A stretch of 64,000 nt of DNA from Prinia subflava (Eukaryota; Chordata; Aves; Passeriformes; Cisticolidae): assembly GCF_021018805.1 (NCBI RefSeq), contig NC_086254.1, forward strand, positions 3,583,001 to 3,647,000. The letters run 5' to 3'. Each line of letters opens with the position of its first letter. The stretch's first letter is position 1. Made by a program: the position numbers and the translations under genes. The notes beneath the pieces were generated by a model, which worked only from the letters and a program-made list of their open reading frames with translations, had not been told where the DNA came from and did no database searches. Below, one piece after another: positions 1 through 15,000 of the stretch.

Positions 1-3000
1 GCACTGATGTCCCAGACATGGGAGAGCACAGGAGACACTAAAGTTTTGGCCTATGAAGATGTGAGGAGTTGTTAATTTTACACAGGTGAGCAGAATAATG
101 ACTTTAATGAAACCATTATGTGTAGAGAGCTGCTATGTGAGCTCAGACATCTCTGGACTATCACATTTGCCTGATAATACTCCCTATTACCCCTTTGTTT
201 TCTGTGATATGATATATATCTTGTTTTGAAAAGTGGCTTCTCACAGATAGGTGAAACTGTCTCCACTTGACTGATCCATTACTGTGATTTGACAAGTATT
301 TGCATTAGCTGTTGGGATCTCTGAAAAACTTCACTGCTGTTTTCTTTTAAATCATTCTGGCAAACAGGAGCATTACACAGACAATGTAATGTAAAAACCA
401 AAGGAATACTCATGCCTGCGTCTGGGGAAACAAAAAGAGCAATCATTTTGTGTTTTGCTGTTATCTGTATTGTTTAAATAAAGACAGCCAAAATGTTTAA
501 GTACCTTTCAATTTTATTCACCAGCATCAGGAGATAAAGCACCTCTCAGCAAAGAGCTGGTGAGGTGCCCAATTTGTCACACACCAATAGGTTACCCACC
601 CTGATCTGAATCCTTCACCTGTTCCCCAAAGGCAGCAGCCTTTTAAAGATGACAAAGTTCACATAAAGGCCACATGAAGAGGTGACATCAAGACCCCAGA
701 TGCCAACAAGGGCTTCAGAGTTGAATCCCTTCATTCTTTTCCCTACCACAGGCCTAGAAATCCCTGTCTATGTACTGTGGGAACTGCGTGGTGGCAGAAA
801 CTGTATTTGAAAATATTGCACAAGTTCATTACTGTCAACTTTCAGTTATTTCCAACACCTCAAAGGTGCAGCTGCAATGACAGTGTAAGCTCCTTCTGTT
901 CTTTCAGGCTGACACTATAAAGAGCCTTCTGCATCTGGGGGCAGAACACAAAATTCCAGCATTGGTGGGAGGAACAAGATTAAAGCAGTGATCTTAAAAA
1001 AAAAAAAAAGCTGTTTTTTTCCTTTGATTACAGAGCTGCTGAAAGACCTTCTTATCTTGAGGATCAGTGGCTGCTTTAGGCCTTACTCATTCTAGGCCAA
1101 GACTAAAGTTCAGAAACTTCTTATAAACAGTCTTTAAGTTAAAATTAAGATCTTGCATGGTTGTAATGATTCAGCCAAGAGGCGACATTTGTTATCTGAC
1201 CCAGAGCCACCACCAAGCCTCTAATATCCAGCAGATTCTGCTGTATCTAGATAGGTGAGAGAAACCTCTCATCTTCAGACATTTATATCCAAGCCAACTG
1301 TCTAGGCTTTCTATATAATGAGTGCAGAGGAACAGGCACTGGGGTAGAATTCCCCTCCTGATACTGCAGACACCTAAAATGGATGAATTGCTCTCCAGCA
1401 ATGCTCCCTTCCATCCATGAATTAAAGAGACATTTGAGAATTAGCCAAATGAGGTGTTTAAAGTTAAGTGATGAGAATCCCACTCATCTCCCTTCCAGAA
1501 AAGCTCAGCACAGCTGCTGGTGCTTATTTGGGTACACATAGCTCAGACTCTTGTCTGAGGGCCTCACTTTGCTCTGTTTCACTGGAAGAAATGAGACTGT
1601 TGGCCAGGATTCAATGTGGACAAGATGTGGACCAGGATCCTTTAGGGGAGCACACATGGCTTGTGCAGTGTGCTGGGAAGTGCTTTGTGAAAGGTTTTCT
1701 ACCAGCTGACTTCTGTGAGCTCCTGTATACTTCTTAACATAAAAGGAAGTGTGGTAGAAATATGTTGAAGGATCATGGCAGTTCTCATTAATTATGAAGA
1801 TCAAGAGGAGCTCTTGCTGCTTTTTTAGTATATTTCCTATACTGAAATTAGTGCATTGGCTGTTATTTAAACTCCAACCATCAGTATAATTTAATGTCTA
1901 GCACAGTCTAGTTCCTGTTGTTCTACATTTTAGAAGTAAACTACCTTGCTGCAGTAGCAATGATTGCAAGGAATGTGGGACAACACTCACACAAATACAA
2001 AACAATAAGATGGATCATGCTGCACAATAAATAGTGCCATTTTCATCACAGAGGCTGTTTCCTGCCCATGAGCCCAAAGGCAAGTGGATGTTCAGAGAAA
2101 TTCAGCATCCATTAAGTGGAGGCCTTCTGAAATTCTGATACCATGTTTGTCCAAATGCCCTATGCAAGTTCACACTGGCAGGGGAGAACTTGGAATAGCT
2201 CTTTTATTAAGTCAGTAGACTATCGTCAGTCTTTGTCTGAAGATGAAGCTCCTCTTTACAGGTGAAGTAAATGAGTCAGGGAGAGAAGAAATAATAAGAA
2301 TATCTGTGAACATATCTGTTCATTCAGCTGAAACAGAAATATGTTGGTTGACATCTGCATTTCAGAGTCAAACATCTACAACTAAGCATGACTGAAAAAC
2401 AGTAATGCAGGAGGATCAGAGCATGGAGAGGCTGAAGGGAGATTTGGCAGTAATGAGCATAACATCTTATTCATGGGTGGCAGGGAACAACACAGAAAAA
2501 AACCAGAGCTTAAGTAGCCAGCAAACCATTCCAGCACAGTACCATGTATTTATTTTCCCAATTTATTATTGCCCTAAACCTTGTTGCTTGTCTAAATCAA
2601 GACCAAAGAGCAGACTGTCCTTTACTTAGTTCATTTTCAAAGATCAGGGCAATTGCCAGTTGCACTTACCCACACTGGCATAGAGATAAAAGAGACTTGT
2701 AAGCCTCCTGCCTTCAAGGGCGAGCAAAAACCACCTTATTTTGTAGACTTAGAATCAAATTTGAGAGGGATAAGTTTATTGTCCAAAGGCCCCTCTAACA
2801 CACAGAATCCAGGTGACCAGACCCTGGGCATTATTATGTTCTTCATTCTGTTCATGCAGTTCTCTTTATACACATTCAATCCAGAGAAGAAAGCCAGCCT
2901 CAGGGCTCCCAGTGTGGTGTTTCTATTGATTAGGTGAAGCAATGCCTGTTTTATAAAGCCTCTGGTAATTCTCTATATAGTTCCATGTGTCCTCCCAAAA

Positions 3001-6000
3001 ACAGGGAGATGGAGATTCCCCATAATGGGGCAACTCTGCATTTTTCCAGTTGTCAAAGCATCATGGGCATGCCTGCAAACCCTCCAAGCTCAGCCTCTGT
3101 GCATTGCAAATCAAAATTCCTTCTGGATCAATATTTTTTATTGGATGTCAAAAATGTATTCCCCTCTATATACCTCTTCTTGTTGTCACCAGGGATGCCA
3201 AGATTTATTATGTTCTCTGACCTCATCAAGCAAGTTCTGTAACAAACTGGAGCCAGCCTGTATTTTGTGAGAAAAGAGAAAAAAAGCTGTTTATTTCCCT
3301 GTTGTTTGGGCCTTGCCACAAAGACTGTTTTAGACCCAAAAGAAGCACCAGATGTTTTCTAGCAGAGCTACAGAATGTACTGTGAGAGGCAGGAGAATCC
3401 TGTTTCCTTTTCATGAACATGTTAGAAGATCAAAGCTGAGGGACAGGAGTCAGGATGAAAAAGTTTCCTATCTCTGTTCAAAAAAGATTTCAGTACCTAC
3501 AACCAAAGATGTGTTTAATGGGGAAGGGGAGGGAAATGAGGCTTCAATTTTGACACTTAAGAGAAAAGCCAGGCCTTTAAAATGTCTTCAGCAGGCAGTG
3601 GATGTGGTTTGGATCGCTGCTGTGGCTGTGGGCACTGCCCACTGAAACATCCAGTGCAGTTTCTCAGCCTTTATTTACTCAGAAAAGCAGAACCATCCTT
3701 AAAAAGGCTCTGACGCTGTAATTTAACATAGGGAGTGCTTTTCCAGAAGATCCCAAGGCACACAAGAAACAATCTTTGTAACAACTGGCAGATGAGAAAA
3801 ATTGGAGCATAAAGCCACAGTCCCACGCAGGATCATCTACAGTCCACTGATTTCCAGTCTCTAAAGCAGCCACTCGGTCCCAAACAGGTTTGTGTAGTGG
3901 GTGTGATGTAAGGCTCACAATAACGAGCTGTGTGTGAGGTATGGAATAGCAGAAGTGTAAAGCAGGAGGAGTCTGGAAAAGGTAGGAGGCCATTAACAGT
4001 ACAACTGCCCTCTGCTTCCTGCCAGAAAAGGTATGATTTTAATTAAGGACAGGTTCCAACCAAAGACCATGTCTGACCTGGTTTAAATACCACAGTAATG
4101 GGCAGAGCATAAATACACACCCAAACCCTCAGCACATTGTGTTTCAGTACTGATGGAACAGGCTGTAATCCTGTCACCAGGAGAGCACTGGAGAACCGGC
4201 CACTGATCCCTGCTGCCAGTTCTCACTAAGATGGTGACAGGTTTAAAGAAAGGGTTTATAAAAAGGAGGTTATTTCTTTATGCAGAAATATTATGTCCTG
4301 TGACAGGAGAGAGCAAGATGCCCCAAATGACCTCACTCACAACTGGATATTGCTGCAGTGATTGCCAGGAGCAAAGGGCAGCCTCGACTCCCAGAAATCC
4401 CAGCCTTACTAAAACAGAGGTAGAAAGGTTGACAAAGCTTGATCCTTTGCCAGGTGTTCATTTTCATTTTAGAATGTTTATCACAGAAAATCCTCTATCA
4501 CATGGATTTTGGCTGTCAAATGCCATGATATAACCCAGATCCAGAACTTGCACACACTTCTTCAGTTTCCTGTCAATTTAGTTGTATTAATTGCACTGCA
4601 TAAACGACATATGTCCCAGTAAGAAAGAATCACTGTGAAAATGCAGCCAGTGTGGCATTCTGCAGAGGACTGTACAGTGACACATGAGAATTGGATCCTA
4701 ATCCATTTTTTGGTTTTACTGCTGGTATAAAATGGAAATTCCCTCCATCTCAACAACTGCTTTCACAGCAGCAAAAGAGAAACAATGACACTGACCTGAT
4801 CTGTAAAGTGCTTTGAACTCATCAGAATGAATGTGGAAGGCACACATTAACGTAGCTGATGCTATTAGTCCTAAGTACTGAGAGATGAGCTCAATATGAT
4901 ATACAACAAATACAGAGTTAATAAGTGAAAAAACCCTAAATATAAGGCTAACAAGTGAGAAAATGCCATTAAGGTATGGATTATTGGATATTGGATTCTC
5001 AAGGAATCCAATACCAGAATATATTAAAGGTAATTAACATAATTATATTGCAGCAGTAACAATGTTAATTCTAATTAGAATTTAAAAGTATGAGACAACT
5101 CAACTCTGGAAGAAAAGTAAACCTCTCTGGACAGATTCTATGATTGTTGTATATCACACTGAAGATTTGTTTCTCTTTTCTTTGAGCCTGTGTTTGCCAG
5201 AACAGGCATCTGGTCTGTTCCAGTCAGTGATTCACCTGCATCAAATGTTCTTTTCATTTAACATCCTTTGCAATACTTCTAAGAATGTTTGTGGCAACAA
5301 AACAGAAATAGCAGGTTACTCTCTGAGATGTTTATTGAAGAAAGGAAATAAGAAATTAATAGAACCTCTTTTTTTGTATGCAAAACACAAATATGAATTA
5401 AGCCATGTAATGCCCATTTAGCATGCTAAAGACATGAAGATACTTCCAAACCGGGCTTAAAATGTCATGGAAACAGCTGTCCTCCCAATAGACTGAAATG
5501 CATTTATTTGTTGTATCCAGGCAAGTTTGGCACAGAAACCCAATGCATTCACACCTAAGTATCACGCCACAAGCTGTGATTTTTGAGCAGACTATAAATA
5601 GCAACTCAAAATCCAAACAAATGATTGTACCTTGTTGGGGTTTTTTGTTTGCAAGTGGGATAGATTTAAGAGATTATTAATACTTTGTGACATCAAGGTC
5701 GTAAAACGAAGCTATATTGCACTTCCAGAGAAAATTGCTTTGCAAATGACATACTGCTGTGACTTTCAGGTCCCAATAGTCAAGGAGTTGAAGTCTAACA
5801 ATTTCCCAACTTAGAACACCCAGCTCATGCAGATCCTTCTTCACAGGGCTGATGTGACTGAAGCCCTGAAGTTTTTTCCATGGAACATAAAGAGGATATT
5901 AGAGATAACCCCTGTAAACCAGTGCTGTAAACCCAGTACTTCAAACTTGCACAGCAGTGTCCCTCTCCCTATCCCCACATTGCAAATCAACCATACTGCT

Positions 6001-9000
6001 ATATTTAAAGATCAGTTTGTGTCTCAGGTAGGTCTAGAAGTACATAAGCAGGTCAGTCTGGGCAGCAGATGAAAAAAGAGTAGAACCTTATTGGATTTAT
6101 TCTATCATTGCTGCCTTGGGACTGTGCTGTTTTGAGAGGTGTCAAGCATATGAAAGATCTCGTAAGCCTCTATCCCAGAAGCAGATTAAAAAGTGAAATA
6201 CTTCTCCTGTACCAGTGTAGGCTTGCAGGAGGCAGGTGTCATTCCCAGCACAAAGACCTGTCCCACAACATTTCTGCCATTTGTTTTCACAGGAAATGTG
6301 CCAAAGCCAAGGCCTCAGCAAGGACGTGCTGCCACCCAGCTCTGCTGGAAGCTGCTGATCTCTGCAGCAGCAGTTTGCAATCGCTTCCCAGCTCCACACC
6401 CTACATCCCACAGCTGGCTGTGGGCTTCTCTCAGTGACAGAGATGATTTTGTCACCCTTGCCGTGAAACTTCATCCAAGCACCGAGCACATTGTGCTCCC
6501 AGCCTGCTGAGTTCACAAGGAATCACAGCCCAAATTTAGCACAAGTCGTAAGTGCAGGTTTAACTCCACCTACAGGAGCTAATTCCAGGAAATCAATTAG
6601 ATTAATCACCCCATGAAAGTCAGCTCCACAGCAAGCATGCACTGCTGTGCTGTGGCTTGCAGCTGCACAGTTCCCTAAGCAGGATCAAGCCTTTCCCAGT
6701 GTTACATTTTTGAGGTGCAGTGGGATGCCATTAAGAGACAGCATAAGCTTTTAGTTTCTAAATCCTTCATTTCTTCAATAAAGATCCACTTTGTTGCAGC
6801 ATAGCATTTTCTAATTATACTCTTCACTTCTATTCTGTTTTCCAGCTGCATAAAGAAATTAAATACCTTGCTTACACTGACTGATGTACTGGGGAAGTAA
6901 AGTCTACTTCTGGCAGCTGTATTTTCAATCATTCATTTCCATAAAATTCCAGTTCTAACAAACTGATTCATAACCTACAATCTAGACCAGGTGAGGTGCA
7001 TCAGGTTCCTCTGTACACCTTTCACTTGGTGTGCATGTGTGCACACAACATGCTGTAGCACTGTATCCTGAGGTTATTTTCTAAAAGTAATAATATTTCC
7101 ATTCTGAGGTGAGGTTTACTAAACACTGTTGTGATTATTACAATGCAGTGAAACAAGGGGAGTTCATAAGGGGCACTCTGCTGTATTCTGGTTATATTAG
7201 GTCAAACCATCCACTCACAGTTAAGCCCAGTTAAGCTTCTGGCTGATAATCTGTACAATCAATCCCGTTTTTAAAGCTGCTATAGATGCATTTTACAACA
7301 AAGATTGTGTTTGCAGCTCTGCATTTCTGTCTTCCACTCCAAGAAGTCTCCTGCAGTGAAGGAACTCAGTGCAGGTGGCATCTGTGTTGCTGTTATCACC
7401 CATCAACAGGAGATGAACCCCTGGAAGGCAGAGAAAAAGCAGCAGCTCAAACCCAGCTCACATTCACCCTAATGACAATATGTAACATTTTGTGACCTTT
7501 CAGCACCTTTATCACCTTATGTCGTGGCATTTCAGGAGGTTTTACAACAGGAATTCACTGATCACACAGAAAGGGATGTCTCTGAAGAACAGTGTAGTCC
7601 CAGAGGACGTAGAGCACACAGTTTATACAGCCCTGCTGCTTGGGAAGCACCTTGCCTAAGAATCCTCCTCTAGAGCAGCAATAAACCATATTTTACATTA
7701 ATAACAACTGAAATACTGAGACAATGTCTTGAACAACTGTGTTTAATTTAACAGAGAAGCAGATGAATTAACCAAATAATCACCAAATATCCATCGTAGA
7801 GGTGGAAGAATCTGCATTTTATGTTTATGGATTAAAAGTAATATTCTTCAAAATCAAAGACCTTTTTCTGAGCTGTTGGCCAACTTGCCTTTAACCAAAC
7901 TTATACAGTGTACAAACATGTAAATACATGCATACAGACATGCTTATTAATACGCATAACCCCTGCACAAATGTAATTGTGTAAATAATTAAAGTAGGAA
8001 GTCAAATGTGCTCTGTATAGGGAATAAAGGCCACACTCTAAGGCCAAACCTCTTCTTCTTGGGCAAGACATCTCAAACTTTCCTGGTGCAGTTTTGCCAC
8101 ATGTATATTGGCAGCATCTTTTTCCAGTAAATGTGCCACCTGGGTGAAAGAGGTTTTTAGCCATTCAGGTAAAGTTTCTGTCAAAATGTCACTGACAAGC
8201 AGACATGCAGAACTGGAAAGCTAAATCCCAGAATAGGCTTGGAAACAATTATGAAAATGTATCTACCAAACTGACCTGTTCTTAGCTGAAATGAGTACTG
8301 AATTCAGGGACTGTCCTGGGGGAATTATTAAGGAGGATCCAGAAATGGTGTGGGAATCAGTCTTGGATCTCAGCTCTGGTACCAGTATAACAGTGAAAAG
8401 AAATACCTGCATGAAAAGCTTTGCTTGGCTTCCAGGAAATCTCCAGGACAAATGATGTTTAAGGGGTAATAGTTCCTAAAGCCCATGGTAAATACTTTTG
8501 GTAGTTTCTTATATGGGTAAGAAAGTAGTGTTTGACATCCTTTCACTTCATCCATTAAGTCTTCAAGCACAGTAACCAACAGGGTAAATGCTATTATTTA
8601 ATATTACTGTTTGCATATCCTGTCTATTAAATCTGAACAAAGTGCCAAGACAAGAGGAGCTGCAAGAAAAATTAAGCTAATGCAAAAGAATCTTGATAAA
8701 CTCTTGAAACTGATAGAAAAATCAAGGGGTGATTCAGCTATGACAAGAGATTGTACAACTCTACATTCATCTGGACAAATAATAAAATAATAAGGAAAAA
8801 AAAGTGTGGAAGAGACTGAAAACCAAGCATTAGCCATGTTCTGAGAAAAAGATAATCAAAACTTTCGGTTCAAACTGAAATGTTTTAATTCCTTAGTTAC
8901 AAACTGCCTGAAGTAAGGTATTACAAAGTCAGCTGTTCCTCAGTGTTGGCTCCAGACAGCACAGCTCACACTGCAAACAGTCACTGGACTAAACCCTCGA

Positions 9001-12000
9001 GCCCTTTCATCTCCCCTCTGTTCTTGCCAGTGAGCCCAGAGGCATCAGCAGCCACAGCAATAAAAACCACTGGCAGTGGTTTCCTCCCTTCATGGCTCCA
9101 GGAGAACAGCTCATATTTTATTCATGAAAAACGAGGCCTCTGGAGGTCTAAGCAAGAAAAACAGGAAGCAAATATTTCTTGGGGACAGTTGGTCACAGGC
9201 TGGCAAGTGTCCAAGACATCGAGAAGGAGGGGCAGGGGTGCAGGATGGAAGCATGAAAGCTGCTTTCCTTCCAGCCTTCCTGCCATGGTAGGAAGGAGGA
9301 GCACAAAGGGCAAACTGCCCCCAGAATGTCTGCGTGGTGACCCAGGAGGGGACAAACTCAGCTGGTGTCCTGCAGTGGGGATCTGCAGGGAGTCGCTGCC
9401 TAAGAGGGGCAATCCAAGATGTGCAGTCAGCACAGAGGCATTACAGGATGGGATCCTTCCAAGGTTTAGTTGGGAGAGCTTAATATTTACCCCAGCTAAG
9501 CTCTTGCTTTGAGTTCTCTGGGTAATTCCTCTCCCCAGTTTCTCAAAATCCACTCATGTCCCAAAATTACATCACTCTAAAGATTGTTTTGCAAGTGCCT
9601 TCAAGAGTAGGACCACACCTGAGCCCAGAATAAGCACCTTCATGGGAAAAGAGATCTCTTCCCAGGTAGACAAGACAGCCCTCTGCCATTTCCTTGTGCC
9701 CCCAGTAACAGACCACCCTCATTATCTGTAGATAAAACACTCCTCTGCAATCCTTTGCTTTCCTGAGAAGGTGATGTGAAGGTGCAGATGTCATTTGTCA
9801 TCTCTGGTTGTGAGCACAGGAACAACCACCAGTCCCTCACAGCTCAAACCCAACACCCAGCACTGCCTGTGCCTCCCCTCAGGACCCTTCCATCAGCACT
9901 GACTGTTCTGAACTTTAATTATTCTGCACAGGACACTAACAAGGACTTTCTGAGAAGTCTTTTCTGAATTTCTTGTGAATTCTGGAATCTTAAGGGAAAG
10001 AAAGATGCTATTTGTTACTTTCTGAGAGACTTCCTAAAAGATGACAGAAGAGTTATCTCTTGGAAGCTACAGAAGAAATGTAGAATTTTACATTAACATG
10101 CCTCCTTCATTGGTTTAATTACTGCCTAATGAATTTTAGCCCTCAGGATACCTCCCCTGTAGGGCTGAGCAAATGAGAAATAAGTCATAGCTGAGCAGTC
10201 AAAATGAAACAAAGGGGAAAAACCAACACAATAAAAACCCACAAATGAGGAGAGGCAGAAAAATGCTCCCTGGGATGCAGCAGCCAAAATTCATTTAAAA
10301 ATGTCAACATTTTATATGCAAGGCTTTCCTGGGTAGCAGCAAAATATATGGATTAATAATGACATGTGGTGTGATTAGATAAAAAGCAATTTTATATTTA
10401 AAGTGCTCTTTATGGTATGGGGGTAAGAGGAGGAAGAAATAATTCTCCGGCAGTGCAAACATCACCTAAGCTTAGTGATGCAGATAGAAATTTTAAAAAC
10501 AACAAAAAACCACTCTTAAGTTAAATCAACAATCCATATATACAAAATGGTTTCAGACTTCTCCAAGCCAGTTTCAACAGGATTTTTTTTTACCCTGTGA
10601 TTTGCAGCTCTGCAAACAACCAAGGACACTGCATCAGTGCATCTTCTATGCAGCCCAAACACTCTGAGGTGCTGTGGGTGTGTGGAAAAAAGGAGACTCA
10701 CACAAGGCTTTCCCCTCCTGCTACAGTTAAAGCTGCTTTGAGGAAGTACAGGTTCAAAAATGCAAAAGAAGAGATGTAAGTGCTAATGTGTAATTGATCA
10801 GGTTAACCCTATTACCATTAAAGCAAGATTTACTGATAGCAGATAGACAATCTGTGTCACTGGGTTCTTACATGGGGGTAAATGCAACAGTGAGGGGACA
10901 AATGACCCTGCTGCTCCAATGGAGCTCTCCCAGTATTGGAATTTAATGCCCTTTGCTGTTGTGTTTATGTTTTAGAGGAAACCACCTCTAAAGTAGGTCA
11001 GCAGAAAGAGCAACCAGGCTGCAGGGAAATCAGGCATTTTCAGGAAGTGACTAAACACCAGGAGGTTATCCAACATGTGTTCAAACCTGCACATGAGTCC
11101 CACTTACTCTGGGTATGCTCTGAGAGGATTTTTTCACTTGGAAGTGGCACAGCCAAGGTGATTAGTGCAAGAAAGAGAAACTTTTTTTCTCCTCTCCCCT
11201 ATTTCTCAAACTTCTGTGATAACTGGAAATAATAAACAAAAAGTGTCTTAAATTAAGGAATATAGTGAACCTAATTAAGATTTAATTTAGGGAAGCAGCC
11301 TTAAATTCAGGTAGTTAGCCCAGGTGGAGGAGAGACTGGATTGCAAGGCTAATAAAGAAAGGTTTACCTGCACAGAAGTGTCCTGTCCCAGCTCCTTTGA
11401 AAGAGGCTACCTGGAGCCCCAGGGCCAGCTCTACCTGTGCAGTGCCAGCTCATGCAGCACCTGGGCTTTGCTGGACTTTAACCCCACAAACCAGAATACA
11501 CCTTCACCCAGTAACATAGGACTGTGTCCTTTCATATCCTCCCACACTAAGGGAAGGTTCACAAACCATTTTCTCCTCAGACAATCAACTGCATGTTTTG
11601 GTATTTGGCTCTCAACTTACTAGATCAAGTCATCATTTCAATCCCAAATTGATATGCAGCCACTAAACCAAACCTTAAGTGCACACATCCTGTTTTTGAT
11701 TCCTTGTCTAGGCAAAACCACACCAAACATTTAGAGTAAAAAAATCACCTGTGCACACAGAGATCTGAAGATAATAACTCCTTTTTTATGTTAGATTTTT
11801 CTCACGTTTTCTACCATGAGCACTTTAAATCAAACCAGACTCGACCCTTACCTTAACCTTTTGGTAAATGTGTCCTTTATGCTTTAGCAACTTGATGGCT
11901 TGGAATAGAGCAGCTCTTCCTTCTGATACTTCTAAATCCATGCTCTGCAGACTTGAATGAATCCAGAGTTTCACGGCCTGTTAAATCCTGGATTGCTGAT

Positions 12001-15000
12001 AAACAACAAAACTATTGCACTTCCATCTGTGGCATGTACAGAATGAATGTAGAGAAATGTTAAGATTTATTCTGTTGCAGTCAGCCAAACAAGGTCTCTG
12101 ATTGAGTTTTGCCCAGCATTTAAGAGACTAGATACAGCTGAAATGGGTTGCATAATGTCATGCAGTACTAATTAGGGGCAGTCAGTGGAGAATGTTCCCA
12201 GACTGCTAATGCAGGAATGAGCACAAGGAAGTACAAATGCTGGATACACTCTGGCAGTATTGTGCTGTATCATGGCTACATGGTGTCAAACCAGAATCAA
12301 GCAATACTGTAACATTAAAAAGTACAATCCACTTTATAGCAAATTTGTTGCACATTTCTTTTGAAGTTTCTGATAAACATAAATCAAGCCAGTCCGCATT
12401 CCCATTTTTATGGGAAACAGAGATCAAATGTCACATCTGAAAACACTGGTAAAAGAATGGATGAACCCAGATTGTCTACCTCCATTTCAAACTCTTGGAT
12501 TACACCATTCAGCAGAGCCCCCAAATCACTCCCCATGTTCTGCACCAGCTTGGGGCTGAGTCTTCAAGCAGAAAGCTCACAGAGCCATTAGGTTCCTTCT
12601 TCTTCATTAAGATCCTTCCCCTTACACAGGGGAGCCCCAGCAAGCACTTGCCCTGCAGGATGCCCTTTGCAACATCTGTGTTTGGCAGGAAGTCATGCAC
12701 AGAGTCACTTTCTCAGCTTCCTCAGTGAAAAGGTGAAGGCTGTGTCCTCCCTGGAGGCAAACAGAACCCTGCTACGGTCACTAATGTAAGTAAGACCATG
12801 ACACACAGGAGAAAAGGTGATGCTCATACCAGCCCCAGCTGCAGGTGCAAGCACACAAGGGCTCCCAGGGAGGCTGCACAAGAAGAAAAGCATGGCAAGC
12901 ATCAGAGATCATTCCCCTCTCCTACACTTTCGGCTTCATCAGCCACGTTAGGAGCCAACAGCTGCATTTTGGCATCTAGGAAAAATGTACGTGTAGAGAA
13001 TTTACCTGGTTCTGCAGACAAAAGAGGAATTCTAGGAGAAAGTCAGTTCCCTTGGATGCCGGGGGTGACCTGTGTGGCTTTAACCCAGGTGTCCATACTC
13101 CCTCTACTGACAAAAGCTGTAACCACGCAGCTGGGCTCGGGCTGGACACTCGCTTCTCTCTATTATGTGCTTAACAAAGAAAAAGAAAGGAAATTTCAGT
13201 CACATTTTCAGTCTTAAACAACCAAAGGGCAGGAGAGTCGGACTGGCTAGTCACTGCTGCTGCATCCTTTTGCTGTAACCTAGTGTAAAGCTCTGGACAA
13301 ATGCTTCAACACATGCAGAAAAAATCATAATACAGCTTCTCTGTCTTAAAATGGCACTTAAAATCCATTCTTTTAAATATTTTCAAATGCTTATAGAAAA
13401 TAATTGTAAATATGTGCAACTTCAGAGTCTTCCAGTGGCAATAAGCTGACCTTGATCTTTCCAGCTGCTCTGTCAACATGACCTGTGCTTTGCCTCACTT
13501 CCTGCACTTCAAATTTCCTAACTACAGACATTGATGCCACACTGCTTAAAATTTTGTGTGCAGCATTAAAAAAGAATATTTAAAGATACTTAATGAAAAT
13601 GTAAAAAGCAATGAGATGCTGTAAATAAAAGCGCTCAGGTAACAATGGGCAGGTGCTACACTGTATTTACCCAGAGTGTGCTGGTGAGCTGCTGTTGCTC
13701 TGCAGCTCCTGGAGAGGCACAGGAGTAAGGATGAGGCAGTGGATGGGGAAATAAACAGGGAGATGGCCCTGTGCTGGTGAAGAGAAAATGTGAGACCTCA
13801 GCCCTTACACTGAGCAAGAAATACTAAAGGGTACCCGTAAAATCAGCTCAGCACAGCTGTACCTCAGGGCCACTGCATGGATAAACACATGAAGAATGGA
13901 CAGGCTTGTGATGCTACCAGGACAAGTTAATACCTGCATATACTGACAGCATCATCCCATTTTGCTCTAGAGCTCCAGCACAGCAGCTCTGCAGGAATCA
14001 GGGCCCCTGTCAGTCTTGGGTGCAGACATGTCAGGCCCAGGAAAGCTCCTGACATGGTGATGCCCTATTTCATGAAGCACCAGCCCCATCATTACTTTCA
14101 CTCCTGCTATTTGTTCTAGCTCTGCTCTCTGCTTTCAGCCTCAGTGACCACAAGATAAAAGGGTTGGTAGCATGAGAATCCATCCCACTCTCTCCAGCCT
14201 GGCTGTGTGGAAGGCAGAGAGCGCAGAGAGGGAACAGCCTGCGAGGGCACTGCAGCCTGGCCACGTCCCTGGAGCGAGGCTGTCTGTGCTCTGTGACCTA
14301 CCTGTCAGCAGCTGGAGCTTTAATTGCAGCAGTGGGGCCCCCATGGAGCCCAAGGAGCTCCTCCTAATACTGCAGTTCATGTCTCAGCCCCTCTGGACCT
14401 GCAGGGTAACATGCACGAGTGTTAGCCTAACAGTAACAGTAAACTGAACTCACAGATTTACCCAAGAGCAAAACAACCCTGAATGGTAAACGGTTCTCCC
14501 CTCCCTCCCCAAACCACTGCATATAAGAAATTTTTATTACTGAATAGACAGGCCCATACTTTCTGCTAACTTCTTGCCTGAAGTTGTTTCCTCTCATGCT
14601 TTACTTCTATTGCTTTCTGGGTTTACACCTCACATCACCCTCGCTCTTGCTTTTCACTGCCTTCAACTACTGCCTCACTTTTAGTGTCTTCACTAATTTC
14701 AATTTGTTGTTCAAACTCCAAGCAAGCCACCCTCACTTTCACCAACCACAGCATGCAAAGCAGCAATTCTTTTGCCACGACTTCTGCATTTACCCAGTTC
14801 AAAACATCTTGTGCTGGGCTTTAGTCTCCCCATGGGGACTGGAGCTTGAGCCCTGGACTAGAGCTGGTCTGAGAAGAGCTCCCCTATGATCTTTAGAAGA
14901 CCTGCTCCCTACAGCTCAGGAATCTGCAGCTGGGACTTCCTTGCTGCTGGGCCAACCACAAGATGATGATTTATTTCTCTGATGGGGATCTCCACTACTA

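Noticed and set aside
4989..5013. Perfect 10 bp hairpin (tattggattc / gaatccaata)
   Set aside because: A single short AT-rich stem in non-coding DNA. This is expected by chance at this scale, with no T-tract or gene context to give it a role.
8943..9512. A 189-codon plus-strand open frame
   Set aside because: No family resemblance and an overlapping antisense open frame of similar length. Treated as chance.
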